From Rahnella bonaserana (GTDB lineage Bacteria; Pseudomonadota; Gammaproteobacteria; Enterobacterales; Enterobacteriaceae), in NCBI RefSeq assembly GCF_019049675.1, contig NZ_JAFMOW010000067.1, positions 62,001 to 126,000 of the forward strand: 64,000 nucleotides of DNA, read 5' to 3'. The position numbers were made by a program, and so were the translations under genes. Positions 44,644 through 58,424 of this stretch are shown here, one piece after another. Position 1 is the stretch's first letter; the number at the start of each line of letters is the position of its first letter. Under the pieces are notes generated by a model, which was not told the origin of the DNA, ran no database searches, and was given only the letters and a program-made list of their open reading frames with translations.

Positions 44644-45108
44644 TTACACACCGGGGCGTTTACGGTACAGCCACAATCCCGGTAATGATAATCCGATAGA
44701 TAAAGCCCCGACGATAAAACTGGCTTTCAGAAAATTAGTGAGCGCCGTCGACAGCAATGCCTCGCTATACCCAAGGTGTGAAATCTCTACCACGGAAATC
44801 ATCGCCGTGTAGGCTGATATTCCGGGGAACATGGGTATAACGGCGGCAACGGTGAAAACTTTAGGATGGGCCAGTAACCATCGTGACCAGCGAATACCCA
44901 TAATGCCAATCAGTAAAGCCGCCAGCAGGGACGCCCACTCAATGTTTATCCCGCCATGAATAAGTAACATCCGGGTGCCATGGCCGAGCCCGCCGAGCAG
45001 TGCGCAATAGGGTAATGCCCGGCGCGGGACATTAAATACCATTGCAAAGCCCAGGGCAGGCACCGCGGCAAAAAGCATATCCTCGATCAGTGCCCATAAA
45101 AGATTCAT
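44644..45108 (-). CDS. yjjB: Succinate/threonine-serine exporter small subunit YjjB
   Basis: YjjB is the short subunit of the two-gene YjjPB transporter (ThrE family), associated with succinate export in E. coli. From [20 protein letters not shown] it has 154 residues (157 in E. coli), with four hydrophobic helices, the motif [20 protein letters not shown] and the C-terminus [14 protein letters not shown] start seven codons earlier is possible. It overlaps or abuts the end of yjjP, so the pair is co-translated. In E. coli these genes are elsewhere, near dnaT. Confidence 0.9.
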   Translation of the reverse strand: MNLLWALIEDMLFAAVPALGFAMVFNVPRRALPYCALLGGLGHGTRMLLIHGGINIEWASLLAALLIGIMGIRWSRWLLAHPKVFTVAAVIPMFPGISAYTAMISVVEISHLGYSEALLSTALTNFLKASFIVGALSIGLSLPGLWLYRKRPGV

Positions 45109-45914
45109 GACCAACCCCGCAAATCCCAAAACGCCATTGCCATGACCACACCAATGCAGGTTGCCAGCGTCAGCAAACTTGCCATCGCCCAGCGTGCCAG
45201 CCCGGTATTCACATGTCCCTTGAACATATCCGCCACGGCGTTAATCAGCGGAAAGCCTGGCACCAGCAATAACACGCTGGCGGCCATTGCGACGTTTGAT
45301 GACTGTTCAAAAATGCCCAGCCGCAACAGCAGCCCTGAAATGGACGTCGCCACAAAGGCGGTACAGCAAAAGTTGATCAGCGGATTCATGTGTTGCGCAG
45401 TGAGGCTCTGACGTACGGCCATAGCGACGCCGCTGGCTAAAAAGGTCACGATGAAAGCATCCCATCCGCCGCCGTTAAGCTTGCTGAAACACCCGCAGGA
45501 TAGCGCCACCATCAGCACCATCAGCCAGCGCGGATAGCGCAGCGGCTGGATTTTTTGCAGGCGCTTTGCCACCAGCGCGCTGTCGAGCAGTTTATGCTCG
45601 GCCAGGATCACCGTATGTTGAACTTCCGTCACCACCTGCATGTTGATCCCGCGATCGACATTCTTACGCGTTGACGTCAGGCAGTAACCACCGCTGAGCG
45701 TGCTGAGCACAATGGCATTGGCAGAGATCGAGCTTTCAACCCTGTCCATTCCCAGCGCGATACCCAGCCTGGCCGAAAGTTGTTCGACCAGCATACTTTC
45801 CGCGCCATGCTGCAACAGCATCAGGGCACATTCGATGCACAACCGGGTAATTTCACGCTGATGATGCGCCTCAGGGCTTTCACGCACCGGGTATTCTATG
45901 ACCGGATCCTGCAT
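45105..45914 (-). CDS. yjjP: Succinate/threonine-serine exporter large subunit YjjP
   Basis: YjjP is the large subunit of the YjjPB exporter. The cytoplasmic N-terminal half carries [21 protein letters not shown] and [15 protein letters not shown], resembling the ThrE catalytic-like domain; the C-terminal half has five or so helices ending [23 protein letters not shown] at 45914 is used (269 residues); a GTG at 45923 and an upstream start at 45941 are also open. Nearly all conserved residues of E. coli YjjP are recognisable. Confidence 0.9.
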   Translation of the reverse strand: MQDPVIEYPVRESPEAHHQREITRLCIECALMLLQHGAESMLVEQLSARLGIALGMDRVESSISANAIVLSTLSGGYCLTSTRKNVDRGINMQVVTEVQHTVILAEHKLLDSALVAKRLQKIQPLRYPRWLMVLMVALSCGCFSKLNGGGWDAFIVTFLASGVAMAVRQSLTAQHMNPLINFCCTAFVATSISGLLLRLGIFEQSSNVAMAASVLLLVPGFPLINAVADMFKGHVNTGLARWAMASLLTLATCIGVVMAMAFWDLRGWS

Positions 45915-46019
45915 ACCATTCACCGCCCGCAAAAAAAGCAATAAGAGTGATTTAACTTACCGGGGATTGGCGTATCATGCCGCCTTCTTTTGTTCTGAAC
46001 ATTGACGACGGTTATTTTC

Positions 46020-46634
46020 ATGCTTGAAACCACCCTTTTTGTTGCCAGTATTGCCTTCCTCGGCATGCTTTCTCCCGGCCCTGATTTCTTTCTGGTCATC
46101 AAAAATGCGGCCCGCTATCCGCGCATCGCTGCACTCATGACGTCACTGGGTGTGATTTGTGGCGTGATCACGCATATGTCTTACTGCGTGGCGGGTCTGG
46201 CGGTGGTGATCACCACCACGCCGTGGTTATTCGATTTGCTGAAATATGTCGGTGCGGCTTATCTGATCTGGGTCGGTATTCAGGCCTTATTTTCACGCAG
46301 CAACAGTAAAATGAATCTCGACGGGCTGGCACCGCAGCAGGTGAAACTGCGTACGGCGTTCGTGCAGGGTTATCTGTGTAATCTGCTGAATCCTAAGGCA
46401 ACGCTGTTCTTCCTGGCGATGTTCACCCAGGTTTTGCAGATCAACTCAAGCCTTGGCGAGAAGCTGTGGTATGCCTCGATTATCGTTGGTTTATCCGCTA
46501 TCTGGTGGCCGTCACTGGCATTACTGATCCAGAGTCCGCCGGTTCGTCGCGGTCTGGCAAAAGCGCAAAAAATTATCGATAAGCTGCTGGGTGGCGTGCT
46601 GATTGGTTTAGGTATTAAAGTCGCACTGAGCTGA
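46020..46634 (+). CDS. LysE/RhtB-family amino acid exporter
   Basis: This is a six-helix LysE/RhtB-family efflux protein; members export threonine, homoserine, lysine or other amino acids. The 204 residues from MLETTLFVASIAFLGMLSPG contain the family signature LSPGPDFFLVIKNAARYPR and the central motif FVQGYLCNLLNPKATLFFLAMF. A TTG 18 bases upstream is in frame. The substrate cannot be decided from the sequence; similarity to RhtC is only general. It converges with kefC over a strong terminator. Confidence 0.85.
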   Translation: MLETTLFVASIAFLGMLSPGPDFFLVIKNAARYPRIAALMTSLGVICGVITHMSYCVAGLAVVITTTPWLFDLLKYVGAAYLIWVGIQALFSRSNSKMNLDGLAPQQVKLRTAFVQGYLCNLLNPKATLFFLAMFTQVLQINSSLGEKLWYASIIVGLSAIWWPSLALLIQSPPVRRGLAKAQKIIDKLLGGVLIGLGIKVALS

Positions 46635-46640
46635 GTTCTG

Positions 46641-46680
46641 AAAGAAAAAAACCGGTGCATCAGGCACCGGTTTTCTGTTT
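46641..46680. terminator. Bidirectional terminator between the LysE-family gene and kefC
   Basis: AAAACCGGTGC (46648-46658) and GCACCGGTTTT (46664-46674) form a perfect 11-bp stem with a 5-base loop; A-rich DNA precedes it and T-rich DNA follows. Confidence 0.92.
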
Positions 46681-46687
46681 AAGTCTT

Positions 46688-48541
46688 TTACCCCTTCGCT
46701 TCAATCACCTCTTTCTCCGGGGCTTTTCCGTCAATACTGCCGCGCCAGCCCTGTTGCTGACCGGAAGCCAGACGAACCTGATCCTGCTCGATGGCAGCCG
46801 TCAGCATATCTTTCGCACGCTGCATACTGGCGATGCGGAATTCAGTATCTTCGTAATTCTCGATAGTCGCTTCCAGCATTTTCAGGTTATAGCGGCGGAA
46901 CAGATCGGCTTTCTCGCGGGCTTCGTAGGCATCCAGCCCCAGCGCTTCCAGCACATCACGACCGACACGAAGCGAACCTTCAAACAGTTCACGCTCCGGC
47001 GCTTCGACACCTAACTGGCGCAGCTGATACCAGTGATCGACATCACGCGCACGGGCAATCACTTTCAGATTCGGGAAATGCTCTTTCGCCAGCGCAGTCA
47101 GCTGAAGATTTGCTTCCACATCATCAATGGCGTTAATCAGCACTTTGGCCTGCGCAGCCCCTGCCGATTCCAGCAAATCAACGCGCGTGGCATCGCCGTA
47201 AAATACTTTGGTACCAAATTTACGCAGCGTTTCGATGTGGTCCGGATCGTGGTCAAGAACCACGGTATGCACGTTATTTGCCAGTAAGAGACGACCGGCA
47301 ATCTGACCAAAACGCCCGAACCCGGCGATAATTACCTGCGCATTTTCTTCATCAATGGTGTCTTGCGGACGATCATCTTTTGGCGCATTACGTTCAAGCC
47401 GCGCGGACAGTACCAGCAGCAATGGCGTCACCGCCATGGATAGTGCAACGGCCAGCGTCAGCGCCTTTGACCATTCCACCGGCAACACGCCGGCCATTTG
47501 CGCAGTGCTGAAAATCACAAAGGCAAATTCACTGCCCTGTCCGATCAGAATGGCAAACAGGCCACGCTGTTTTTTCGGCACACCCAGCCAGGGTGCAATC
47601 AGCCACAGCAAAGCGGCTTTCAGCGCCATAAATCCGATCAGCAATGTGGCAATCAGTAATGGCTGATGGACCAGCGTGCCGAAGTCGATAGACATCCCGA
47701 CGCCGATGAAGAACAGGCCGAGCAGCAGGCCTTTGAATGGCTGAATATCGCTTTCCAGCGCGTGACGGTATTCAGAACTTGCCAGCAATACGCCAGCCAG
47801 AAACGCGCCCATCGCCATCGACATGCCAGCCATTTCCAGCAAGATGCCGAAACCGAATACCAGAAACAGCGCAACGGCACTGAACACTTCACGCATGCCT
47901 GAGCGCGCCACGAAGTGCAGTAATGGCCGCGTGACATAGCGTCCGAGCAGAATAACCAGCACCAGCGCACCGGCCACTTTTGCCGCCGACAGGCCAAAAC
48001 TCATCAGCGTAGTCGCTTCACCGGTGCTTGCCAGTAACGGGATCATCGCCACCAGCGGGATGGCGGCGATATCCTGGAACAGCAACACGGCGAACGAGCT
48101 GCGTCCAATCGGTGACGCTGTCAGGCTGCGCTCGCTCATTGCCTGCATGGCGATGGCCGTTGAGGACAGCGCCAGCGTGAGGCCAATCAGCAACGCGATT
48201 TTCCAGTCCAGCCCGAGGAAATAACAGAACGCGCTGAGCACCACGCCGCAGCCGACCATCTGGATGCTGCCACCGCCAAAGACCGAAGCACGCATAGTCC
48301 ATAACCGTTTAGGATCCAGCTCCAGCCCGATGACAAACAGCATCAGCACCACGCCGATTTCTGCAAAGGTCAGAATCGACTCCGCATCTGACACCAGCTT
48401 CAGTCCCCATGGACCGATAATGCAACCGGCAATCAGATATCCGAGTACGGAACCCAGACCCAGACGCACCGCAATCGGCACAAACAGCGCCGCCGAGCCG
48501 AGATAAATCAGCCCCTCAATCATCAGGTTATGGTTATCCAA
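46688..48541 (-). CDS. kefC: Glutathione-regulated potassium-efflux system protein KefC
   Basis: KefC is a glutathione-gated K+ efflux system that acidifies the cytoplasm to protect against electrophiles. The 617-residue protein (620 in E. coli) has a CPA2-type membrane domain of about 12 helices (residues 1-380) and a C-terminal RCK/KTN domain with the Rossmann motif [19 protein letters not shown] near residue 404. The loop HPDVxxx-like inhibitory region between them was not examined in detail. It overlaps the ancillary subunit kefF by 8 bases. Confidence 0.95.
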   Translation of the reverse strand: MDNHNLMIEGLIYLGSAALFVPIAVRLGLGSVLGYLIAGCIIGPWGLKLVSDAESILTFAEIGVVLMLFVIGLELDPKRLWTMRASVFGGGSIQMVGCGVVLSAFCYFLGLDWKIALLIGLTLALSSTAIAMQAMSERSLTASPIGRSSFAVLLFQDIAAIPLVAMIPLLASTGEATTLMSFGLSAAKVAGALVLVILLGRYVTRPLLHFVARSGMREVFSAVALFLVFGFGILLEMAGMSMAMGAFLAGVLLASSEYRHALESDIQPFKGLLLGLFFIGVGMSIDFGTLVHQPLLIATLLIGFMALKAALLWLIAPWLGVPKKQRGLFAILIGQGSEFAFVIFSTAQMAGVLPVEWSKALTLAVALSMAVTPLLLVLSARLERNAPKDDRPQDTIDEENAQVIIAGFGRFGQIAGRLLLANNVHTVVLDHDPDHIETLRKFGTKVFYGDATRVDLLESAGAAQAKVLINAIDDVEANLQLTALAKEHFPNLKVIARARDVDHWYQLRQLGVEAPERELFEGSLRVGRDVLEALGLDAYEAREKADLFRRYNLKMLEATIENYEDTEFRIASMQRAKDMLTAAIEQDQVRLASGQQQGWRGSIDGKAPEKEVIEAKG

Positions 48542-49088
48542 GACTCACCTCCGGCGGACAGCCTTCTTTCAGGCTCAGACATGCTGTCAGACGACGGCGG
48601 TATTCTTCGCCCGCCGCCTTCAGCGCAACTTCGTCACAAATGAAGGTGTTATGAACGGCAAAATACGGCAGCCAGTGCATGCCGCAATAAATCGCGGTCG
48701 CCTGTAGCGGCTGCGCCAGCACATCAAAATCAGGGTGATCGCCCAGTTCGAAATGGTGCTCGTTGCCACCGGTCGTCACCGCCCACAGGCAATGTTTTCC
48801 GTTCAGCGCATTGCCTTCATGACCGTAGGCCCAGCCGTGCTCTAGCACTTTGTCGATCCACAGCTTCATCAGCGGCGGCAGGCTGTACCACTGGATCGGA
48901 TGCTGGAAGACCACCAGATCCGCGCGTTCAACCGCTTTCTGTTCGGCGGCGATATCGATATTGAAATCGGGATAGAGGTCGTAGAGCGAGCGCACTTCGA
49001 CGTCGGGCAAATCACTGACTGCCGACAGCAGCCCCTGATTGGCTCTTGAATGGCGCGGATAGGGATGGGCATAAATTATTAAAATCAT
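48534..49088 (-). CDS. kefF: Glutathione-regulated potassium-efflux ancillary protein KefF
   Basis: KefF is a flavodoxin-fold quinone oxidoreductase that binds KefC and is needed for its full activity. From [17 protein letters not shown] it has 184 residues (176 in E. coli). Flavodoxin-fold motifs [21 protein letters not shown] and [11 protein letters not shown] are clear. An in-frame start 12 codons upstream adds residues not seen in the family and is not used. kefF precedes kefC as in E. coli. Confidence 0.95.
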   Translation of the reverse strand: MILIIYAHPYPRHSRANQGLLSAVSDLPDVEVRSLYDLYPDFNIDIAAEQKAVERADLVVFQHPIQWYSLPPLMKLWIDKVLEHGWAYGHEGNALNGKHCLWAVTTGGNEHHFELGDHPDFDVLAQPLQATAIYCGMHWLPYFAVHNTFICDEVALKAAGEEYRRRLTACLSLKEGCPPEVSLG

Positions 49089-49167
49089 CAGTGAACTCAT
49101 ATCGACAAAATATGCATTCATCATAAAGTATTTTTAACATTTAATAACTGCCGTAAACACGATGAAT

Positions 49168-49189
49168 AACAGGGCCCTCAGGCCCTGTT
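49168..49189. terminator. Possible terminator hairpin after the chitinase gene
   Basis: AACAGGGCC and GGCCCTGTT form a 9-bp stem with a 4-base loop about 20 bases past the chitinase stop. Only a weak T-rich tail follows (TTATT on the minus strand), so termination is uncertain. Confidence 0.5.
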
Positions 49190-49206
49190 GAATTCCATGA
49201 AAGGAT

Positions 49207-52068
<2,862 letters not shown>

Positions 52069-52102
52069 ATAAAAAACGCCCGCCCCTTTCGGTAGCGGGC
52101 GT
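52069..52102 (-). terminator. Rho-independent terminator of the unknown gene at 52211
   Basis: ACGCCCGC and GCGGGCGT (52076-52083, 52095-52102) form an 8-bp stem with an 11-base loop, followed by TTTTTT on the minus strand (52071-52076). Confidence 0.85.
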
Positions 52103-52146
52103 CTTAACGTCCGGATGGAACCAGCTGATGATCATTTGCTGATTTT

Positions 52147-52176
52147 GCGTGCATTTCCTGCACTTAAATCGCCTGC
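52147..52176. repeat. Direct repeat, copy of carB 3' end (left copy)
   Basis: This 30-base stretch matches 53638-53667, which encodes the C-terminus of CarB, at 28 of 30 positions and in the same orientation. Read on the minus strand it would encode VQEMHA like carB. It lies 35 bases past the stop of the unknown gene, so the two copies bracket that gene. Confidence 0.85.
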
Positions 52177-52210
52177 CAGACGCTATCTCGCGTTGAAGAT
52201 ACCCGGCGTT

Positions 52211-53263
52211 TTAGCTTAGTTGCTCAAGCCGTAAATTATTGATTACGTCGTAATCACTTGATTCTCCAGGGTAAATAATCTGTATATCAAGGGGCACATC
52301 TTGATTTGGCCCGATAATGTGTCCCGCTCTGCTTTCCAGATAAACGTGGCCCTCTACAGACTTTTCAATATTCAAAATGATCCAGTTAGCATTCGTTTTC
52401 AGCCAATCAGGGCTGACCTCTGCACTTTCAGGCAGAACAAACGACAATTCCCAGGAACTCACTTGTTCATCCCGGGATGTGAGCACCAGATGATAACTGT
52501 AAATATATTCGGGTTGGTCCCAGACTAATTTCCAGTGGGACATTAATTGCTGAGTAACTTGTAATGGTTTTGGTTCAGTCACATGAACCAATGTAGTGAC
52601 CACATTATTACCCGTATTGATCACACCAATGGGGGCATGTAATCTGCACACCAGTTCTGTTGAACCTACCGCTTTTCCTGTTACCGGAATTCGAAGAATA
52701 ACGGAACTGTTCGCAGGAACAGTAACGGCAGGAACCGTAGACACAGAGATAATATCTGTATTATTAATCGTCACATTAATCGTGACATTTTCTACTGTGG
52801 TTGCACTATTATTTTCAATTTTACATTTAAATAAATACCGTTCATCAATACCAACACTAAAATCACTTTCAGCCAGTATTACCAGATTTACTTCATTCAC
52901 CGGGGCACTCACCACCGAACGCACCGCGTCATTCCAGGAATTGCTTCCAAGAGGATAATCATAAAGTGAAGAAATTTCCTTCCCCGCAGAGACTGCCAGC
53001 GTCTGCCCATCAAGATAAATTCCCGACACCAATGTAGCAGCCTGACTCATATTATTGACGACGCTCGAAACGCCGCCCCCTTCGCCAAGGATGAATCCAT
53101 AGCTTTCTAATTGTGCCTGATCTACCTGAATATCAGGAGAAATGACCAGAATATCGCCTACTACCTTGTTGAAACCCACGTTAGTAAATAAGCATAATTT
53201 ACCGTCCGGGCAATTGTCCACTCCCGAGCTTTTTTTAATAAGATAAATATCTTGATCTGCCAT
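52211..53263 (-). CDS. Unrecognised three-part protein with crystallin-like N-terminal domain
   Basis: I do not recognise this 350-residue protein as a named family. Residues about 15-120 look like a beta/gamma-crystallin or inhibitor-I36 type domain: CPDGKLCLFTNVGFN, GVSSVVNNMSQAATL, then ISSLYDYPLGSNSWNDAVRSV. Residues about 125-225 resemble a CARDB/DUF11-type beta-sandwich (FKCKIENNSATTVENVTINV). The last 120 residues are Trp- and Tyr-rich (HWKLVWDQPEYIYSYHL, WELSFVLP) and recall a carbohydrate-binding sandwich. There is no signal peptide. GGAGGG precedes the ATG. It has its own terminator and is bracketed by direct repeats of the carB end, suggesting acquisition. A role with the neighbouring chitinase is only a guess. 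Confidence 0.7.
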   Translation of the reverse strand: MADQDIYLIKKSSGVDNCPDGKLCLFTNVGFNKVVGDILVISPDIQVDQAQLESYGFILGEGGGVSSVVNNMSQAATLVSGIYLDGQTLAVSAGKEISSLYDYPLGSNSWNDAVRSVVSAPVNEVNLVILAESDFSVGIDERYLFKCKIENNSATTVENVTINVTINNTDIISVSTVPAVTVPANSSVILRIPVTGKAVGSTELVCRLHAPIGVINTGNNVVTTLVHVTEPKPLQVTQQLMSHWKLVWDQPEYIYSYHLVLTSRDEQVSSWELSFVLPESAEVSPDWLKTNANWIILNIEKSVEGHVYLESRAGHIIGPNQDVPLDIQIIYPGESSDYDVINNLRLEQLS

Positions 53264-53573
53264 AATGTAACCCTCCGATTTATTTAAAATAGTTCACCTT
53301 AGATAAATATGTTTAAAGTGAACGTGCATGTGTTTCGAAAACTCACATGCGTACCATAAACAGTAATGAGTTATAAAAAGAGATCTGGGAAATAAAAACT
53401 ACATCAAAAACATCATTTTATATAATGCGTCATATTTTAAATTAATGACGGATATTATTTATCTCTATTTTATCGTGCCGGGGGATATTACTGAAGTGAG
53501 GTGTCATTGCGGAACTTCTAACGACTGTCGACAAAAAAGATGATATCTGAAGGTGCGGTGATGAAATTTATGC
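53264..53573. other. AT-rich upstream region of the unknown gene
   Basis: About 310 bases between the start of the unknown gene and the carB terminator. Very AT-rich around 53380-53480. No gene or specific site was identified; it presumably holds the promoter of the gene at 52211-53263. Confidence 0.5.
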
Positions 53574-53599
53574 AAAAAAAACCGCAGGCGAACCTGCGG
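53574..53599 (-). terminator. Rho-independent terminator of carAB
   Basis: CCGCAGG (53582-53588) and CCTGCGG (53593-53599) form a 7-bp stem with loop CGAA, followed on the minus strand by eight T residues (53574-53581). It is 22 bases after the carB stop. Confidence 0.93.
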
Positions 53600-53621
53600 C
53601 TGATAAGAGAATGTGAAAAGA

Positions 53622-56600
53622 TTAGTCCTTGATCCGCGCGTGCATTTCCTGCACTGAAATCACCTGCTCGGTCGGGTCAGAAGACAGCGCCATCGCGGTA
53701 GCAAACCCACCGTTCAGCGTGGTGTCGTAATGCACTTTGTATTGCAGTGCGCTGCGACGGATAAGCTTGGAGTCTTCAATCGCCTGACGTCCCGCCGTGG
53801 TGTTCACGATATAGACATATTCGCCGTTCTTAATACGGTCCTGAATATGCGGACGGCCTTCATGCACCTTGTTGACCAGACGCGGGTTAATCCCGGCTTC
53901 GCCCAGCACGACTGCGGTACCGTGTGTCGCATCCAGCTCGAAGCCGCGTTTAAGCAGTTTAGCGGCTAAATCCACCACACGACCTTTGTCACCTTCGCGA
54001 ACTGACAACAATGCACGACCGGTTTTCTTCATGCCGGAGTTACTGCCCAGCTGCGCTTTGGCAAAGGCTTCTGCGAAGGTGCGGCCCACGCCCATGACTT
54101 CACCGGTGGAACGCATTTCCGGCCCCAGAATCGGGTCAACGCCAGGGAATTTGTTGAACGGCAGTACCACTTCTTTCACGGAGTAGTAAGGCGGGATCAC
54201 TTCTTCGGTAATGCCCTGCTGTGCCAGAGTCTGACCCGCCATCACGCGAGCCGCCACTTTCGCCAGCGCCACACCGGTCGCTTTGGACACAAACGGTACG
54301 GTACGGGCTGCACGCGGGTTAACTTCAATCAGGTAAACTTCGTTGTTCTTCACCGCAAACTGGACGTTCATCAGGCCGCGAACGCTTAGCTCGAAAGCCA
54401 GTTTCTCGACCTGCTGACGCATCACATCCTGAATTTCTTTGCTCAACGTGTAGCACGGTAATGAACATGCGGAGTCACCGGAGTGAACGCCAGCCTGTTC
54501 GATGTGCTCCATGATGCCGCCAATCAGCACGCGTTCACCATCACAGATAGCATCAACGTCAACTTCAACGGCGTCGTCAAGGAAACGGTCCAGCAAAACT
54601 GGTGCATCGTTGGAAACGCTCACCGCGTTCTGGAAGTAACGGCGCAGGTCGATTTCGTCGTAGACGATTTCCATCGCGCGGCCGCCCAGAACATAAGACG
54701 GACGAACGACCAGCGGATAACCGATACCCGCCGCTTTTTCGACAGCCTGTTCGATAGTGGCAACGGTGGCGTTCGCCGGTTGTTTCAGCCCCAGACGGTG
54801 AACCGCCTGCTGGAAACGTTCACGGTCTTCGGCGCGGTCGATTGCATCCGGGCTGGTACCGATAATGGGTACGCCAGCGGCTTCCAGTTCACGCGCAAGT
54901 TTCAGCGGAGTCTGGCCGCCGTACTGAACAATCACACCTTTCGGCTGTTCGATACGCACGATTTCCAGCACATCTTCCAGTGTGACAGATTCGAAGTACA
55001 GACGGTCGGAGGTGTCGTAGTCGGTAGACACGGTTTCCGGGTTACAGTTAACCATAATGGTTTCGTAACCGTCTTCGCGCAGCGCCAGTGAGGCGTGTAC
55101 GCAGCAATAGTCGAACTCGATACCCTGACCGATACGGTTTGGACCACCGCCCAGCACCATGATTTTTGGCTTATCATTGGTCGGGTTGGATTCGCACTCT
55201 TCTTCATACGTGGAGTACATGTATGCTGTATCGGTTGAGAATTCCGCCGCACAGGTATCCACACGTTTGTAGACCGGATGCAGATTGTATTTGTGGCGCA
55301 GTTTGCGCACTTCGCTTTCTGAAACGCCAACCAGTTTCGCCAGACGCAGATCCGCAAACCCTTTGCGCTTAAGCATGCGCAGGTAATCGTGGGTCAGAAT
55401 GTTGAAGCCGCCTTCAGCCACTTCATTTTCCAGTTTCACCAGTTCTTCAATCTGCACCAGGAACCAGCGGTCTACGTTGGTCAGGTTGAAGATACCGTCA
55501 ACGGACATCCCGGCGCGGAATGCATCAGCGATGTACCAGATACGCTCGGCACCGGCTTCTTTCAGTTCACGACGGATTTTGGTCAGCGCTTCCGGGTCAT
55601 CCAGACTTACTTTAGGGTCAAAACCGCTCGCGCCAACTTCCAGACCGCGCAGGGCTTTTTGCAGAGATTCCTGCTGGGTGCGGCCAATCGCCATCACTTC
55701 GCCGACAGATTTCATCTGCGTGGTCAGACGGTCGTTGGCACCGGCAAATTTCTCGAAGTTAAAGCGAGGAATTTTGGTCACAACGTAGTCGATGGACGGT
55801 TCGAACGAGGCCGGGGTTTTGCCGCCAGTGATGTCGTTCATCAGCTCATCGAGGGTGTAACCCACTGCCAGTTTCGCGGCCACTTTGGCAATCGGGAAAC
55901 CCGTCGCTTTAGAAGCCAGCGCGGAAGAACGTGATACGCGCGGGTTCATTTCGATAACGATCAGACGGCCATTTTTCGGGTTCACCGAGAACTGGACGTT
56001 AGAGCCACCCGTTTCTACACCGATTTCACGCAGTACCGCCATCGAGGCGTTACGCATGATTTGGTATTCTTTGTCGGTCAGGGTCTGCGCTGGCGCCACG
56101 GTGATGGAGTCACCGGTGTGGATACCCATTGCATCGAAGTTTTCGATAGAGCAGACGATGATGCAGTTGTCGTTTTTATCACGCACCACTTCCATCTCGT
56201 ACTCTTTCCAGCCAATCAGCGACTCATCAATCAGCAGCTCTTTGGTTGGGGAAAGATCCAGACCGCGTTCGCAAATCTCTTCAAACTCTTCACGGTTGTA
56301 CGCAATCCCGCCACCGGTGCCACCCATGGTGAAGGAAGGACGGATGATGCACGGGAAGCCAACATCAGCGGCAACCGCCAGCGCTTCTTCCATGGTGTGT
56401 GCGATACCGGAACGGGCAGTGTCGAGGCCGATTTTTTTCATCGCCACGTCGAAACGGCGACGGTCTTCCGCTTTATCAATCGCATCGGCGGTCGCACCAA
56501 TCATGGTGACGCCGAACTCTTCCAGCACACCCTGACGTTCCAGTTCCAGCGCACAGTTCAGTGCGGTCTGGCCGCCCATGGTTGGCAGCACGGCGTCCGG

Positions 56601-56846
56601 ACGTTCTTTCTCGATAATTTTGCGCACAACTTCCCAATGAATTGGCTCGATGTAAGTCGCATCGGCCATTTCAGGGTCGGTCATGATGGTCGCAGGGTTG
56701 GAGTTCACCAGAATGACGCGGTAACCCTCTTCACGCAGCGCCTTACACGCCTGCGCACCCGAGTAGTCAAATTCACAAGCCTGGCCGATAACAATCGGGC
56801 CGGCGCCCAGGATCAGGATGCTTTTTATGTCTGTACGTTTTGGCAT
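53622..56846 (-). CDS. carB: Carbamoyl-phosphate synthase, large subunit
   Basis: CarB makes carbamoyl phosphate for arginine and pyrimidine synthesis from ammonia supplied by CarA. The 1074-residue protein has two homologous ATP-grasp halves (about 1-400 and 553-935), each starting with a Gly-rich motif ([38 protein letters not shown]), an oligomerisation region between them, and a C-terminal MGS-type allosteric domain (about 936-1074). Its last 30 bases recur at 52147-52176. It lies 17 bases after carA. Confidence 0.98.
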   Translation of the reverse strand: MPKRTDIKSILILGAGPIVIGQACEFDYSGAQACKALREEGYRVILVNSNPATIMTDPEMADATYIEPIHWEVVRKIIEKERPDAVLPTMGGQTALNCALELERQGVLEEFGVTMIGATADAIDKAEDRRRFDVAMKKIGLDTARSGIAHTMEEALAVAADVGFPCIIRPSFTMGGTGGGIAYNREEFEEICERGLDLSPTKELLIDESLIGWKEYEMEVVRDKNDNCIIVCSIENFDAMGIHTGDSITVAPAQTLTDKEYQIMRNASMAVLREIGVETGGSNVQFSVNPKNGRLIVIEMNPRVSRSSALASKATGFPIAKVAAKLAVGYTLDELMNDITGGKTPASFEPSIDYVVTKIPRFNFEKFAGANDRLTTQMKSVGEVMAIGRTQQESLQKALRGLEVGASGFDPKVSLDDPEALTKIRRELKEAGAERIWYIADAFRAGMSVDGIFNLTNVDRWFLVQIEELVKLENEVAEGGFNILTHDYLRMLKRKGFADLRLAKLVGVSESEVRKLRHKYNLHPVYKRVDTCAAEFSTDTAYMYSTYEEECESNPTNDKPKIMVLGGGPNRIGQGIEFDYCCVHASLALREDGYETIMVNCNPETVSTDYDTSDRLYFESVTLEDVLEIVRIEQPKGVIVQYGGQTPLKLARELEAAGVPIIGTSPDAIDRAEDRERFQQAVHRLGLKQPANATVATIEQAVEKAAGIGYPLVVRPSYVLGGRAMEIVYDEIDLRRYFQNAVSVSNDAPVLLDRFLDDAVEVDVDAICDGERVLIGGIMEHIEQAGVHSGDSACSLPCYTLSKEIQDVMRQQVEKLAFELSVRGLMNVQFAVKNNEVYLIEVNPRAARTVPFVSKATGVALAKVAARVMAGQTLAQQGITEEVIPPYYSVKEVVLPFNKFPGVDPILGPEMRSTGEVMGVGRTFAEAFAKAQLGSNSGMKKTGRALLSVREGDKGRVVDLAAKLLKRGFELDATHGTAVVLGEAGINPRLVNKVHEGRPHIQDRIKNGEYVYIVNTTAGRQAIEDSKLIRRSALQYKVHYDTTLNGGFATAMALSSDPTEQVISVQEMHARIKD
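53638..53667. repeat. Direct repeat, carB 3' end (right copy)
   Basis: The right copy of the 28/30 direct repeat shared with 52147-52176. It lies inside carB and encodes part of the C-terminal VISVQEMHA sequence. Confidence 0.85.
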
Positions 56847-56863
56847 TTTTTCTTGCTCCTGAT

Positions 56864-58036
56864 TTATTTGCCTATAAGAGTGGCGTCGTTTTTATTTGTA
56901 GCGCGAAAAGCTTCAATCAGTTCAATGAAGTGGTCGAACAGCGGTGCCGCATCGTGCGGGCCCGGACTGGCTTCAGGGTGGCCTTGGAAGCTGAACGCGG
57001 CTTTATCTGTGCGATGAATGCCCTGCACTGTGTGGTCGAACAGAGATTTGTGGGTCACGCGCAGACTGGCAGGCAGATCCGTTTCATCAACTGCAAAACC
57101 GTGGTTCTGTGCGGTGATCATCACGATATCTTTATCGAGATCTTTTACCGGATGGTTGCCACCATGGTGGCCAAGCTTCATTTTTACGGTCTTCGCCCCG
57201 CTGGCCAGCGCCAGTAACTGGTGGCCGAGACAGATGCCGAATACCGGAATGTCGGTTTCGAGGAAAGATTTAATCGCCGCAATGGCGTAATCACATGGCT
57301 CCGGGTCACCCGGGCCGTTGGACAGGAAGATACCGTCCGGATTCATCTTCAGCACGTCTTCGGCTGAAGTTTGCGCAGGAACTACTGTCAGACGGCAACC
57401 ACGATCCACCAGCATACGCAGGATATTACGTTTCGCGCCGTAGTCGTACGCCACCACGTGGAATGGCAGTTCTTCAGATTTCTTCGCTTCCGGCAGATCG
57501 CCTTCCAGCGTCCAGCTGCCTTGCTGCCAGCTGTAGGATTCTGTCGTCGTGACTTCTTTCGCCAGATCCATCCCTTTCAGCCCCGGGAATGCTTTGGCTT
57601 TTTGCAGCGCCAGTTCAGCATCCGGTGAATCGCCCGCGATGATGCAGCCGTTCTGTGCGCCTTTCTCGCGTAACAGACGGGTCAGCTTACGGGTATCAAT
57701 ATCGGCGATGGCAACGATGTTGTTGCGCTTGAGGTAATCAGAGAGGTTTTCTTCACTACGGTAATTGCTGGCAATCAGAGGTAAATCGCGAATGACCAGG
57801 CCTTGAGCGTGTACTGCGGAGGATTCTGCGTCAGCGGCATTGGTGCCGACATTACCGATATGGGGATAAGTGAGAGTGACAATCTGGCGGGAATAGGAAG
57901 GATCAGTGAGGATTTCTTGATAACCGGTCATCGACGTATTGAAGACCACTTCCCCCACTGCCGACCCTTCTGCCCCGATGGCCCGACCGTGGAATTGGGT
58001 TCCGTCTTCCAGAACCAATAGCGCTGACTTTATCAA
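56864..58036 (-). CDS. carA: Carbamoyl-phosphate synthase, small (glutaminase) subunit
   Basis: CarA releases ammonia from glutamine for CarB. The start is TTG at 58036 ([20 protein letters not shown]), the same unusual start as E. coli carA, with GGAGG immediately upstream; another TTG four codons earlier overlaps the Shine-Dalgarno and is rejected. The 390-residue protein has an N-terminal structural domain and a class I glutamine amidotransferase domain with catalytic Cys in [10 protein letters not shown] and the His-Glu pair in GHPEASPG. The C-terminus is about eight residues longer than in E. coli. Confidence 0.97.
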   Translation of the reverse strand: MIKSALLVLEDGTQFHGRAIGAEGSAVGEVVFNTSMTGYQEILTDPSYSRQIVTLTYPHIGNVGTNAADAESSAVHAQGLVIRDLPLIASNYRSEENLSDYLKRNNIVAIADIDTRKLTRLLREKGAQNGCIIAGDSPDAELALQKAKAFPGLKGMDLAKEVTTTESYSWQQGSWTLEGDLPEAKKSEELPFHVVAYDYGAKRNILRMLVDRGCRLTVVPAQTSAEDVLKMNPDGIFLSNGPGDPEPCDYAIAAIKSFLETDIPVFGICLGHQLLALASGAKTVKMKLGHHGGNHPVKDLDKDIVMITAQNHGFAVDETDLPASLRVTHKSLFDHTVQGIHRTDKAAFSFQGHPEASPGPHDAAPLFDHFIELIEAFRATNKNDATLIGK

Positions 58037-58048
58037 AGCATCCTCCAA

Positions 58049-58085
58049 GAATAATAAATCACAATATCTGCATATTAATTCAGAT
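58049..58085. promoter_or_regulatory. Tandem ArgR boxes at the carAB promoter
   Basis: ATCTGCATATTAATTCAGAT (58066-58085) is a near-palindrome fitting the ARG-box consensus, and a second, weaker box (TATTGTGATTTATTAT on the minus strand) adjoins it. E. coli carAB has paired ARG boxes at the same distance from carA. They would mediate arginine repression. Confidence 0.65.
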
Positions 58086-58424
58086 AACCCGATCTAAATC
58101 AATGCAAAAATCGCTCCCAAAGCCAATTTTTGGCAAATTGCGCGCATTCTAATGATGGCAGTACGGTTTGTCTACCAAAAGCACCAATATTTCTCTTCTT
58201 TTTGTACAACTCAGAGAAAAGGCTCTATGACTGCCATAAAAATAGCGCCTAAGTAAGCATAGTAACCGTTTGCGGGAGAGGATGTCTGGAAATTGGCGAG
58301 GAAAGTGGGATTGTTACAGAACGGGAGAGTTGCCATGCTCAAAAAACAAGCATTGCAATGTGCAAAATAAGAGAAAACACTCAAAAAAAGACAATACGAA
58401 CATAAATAGCAGTAAAGCCATTAT
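58086..58424. other. carAB upstream control region
   Basis: About 340 bases that should contain the pyrimidine/purine-responsive upstream promoter known for carAB in enterobacteria. I could not place individual sites with confidence. No gene is visible. Confidence 0.5.
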
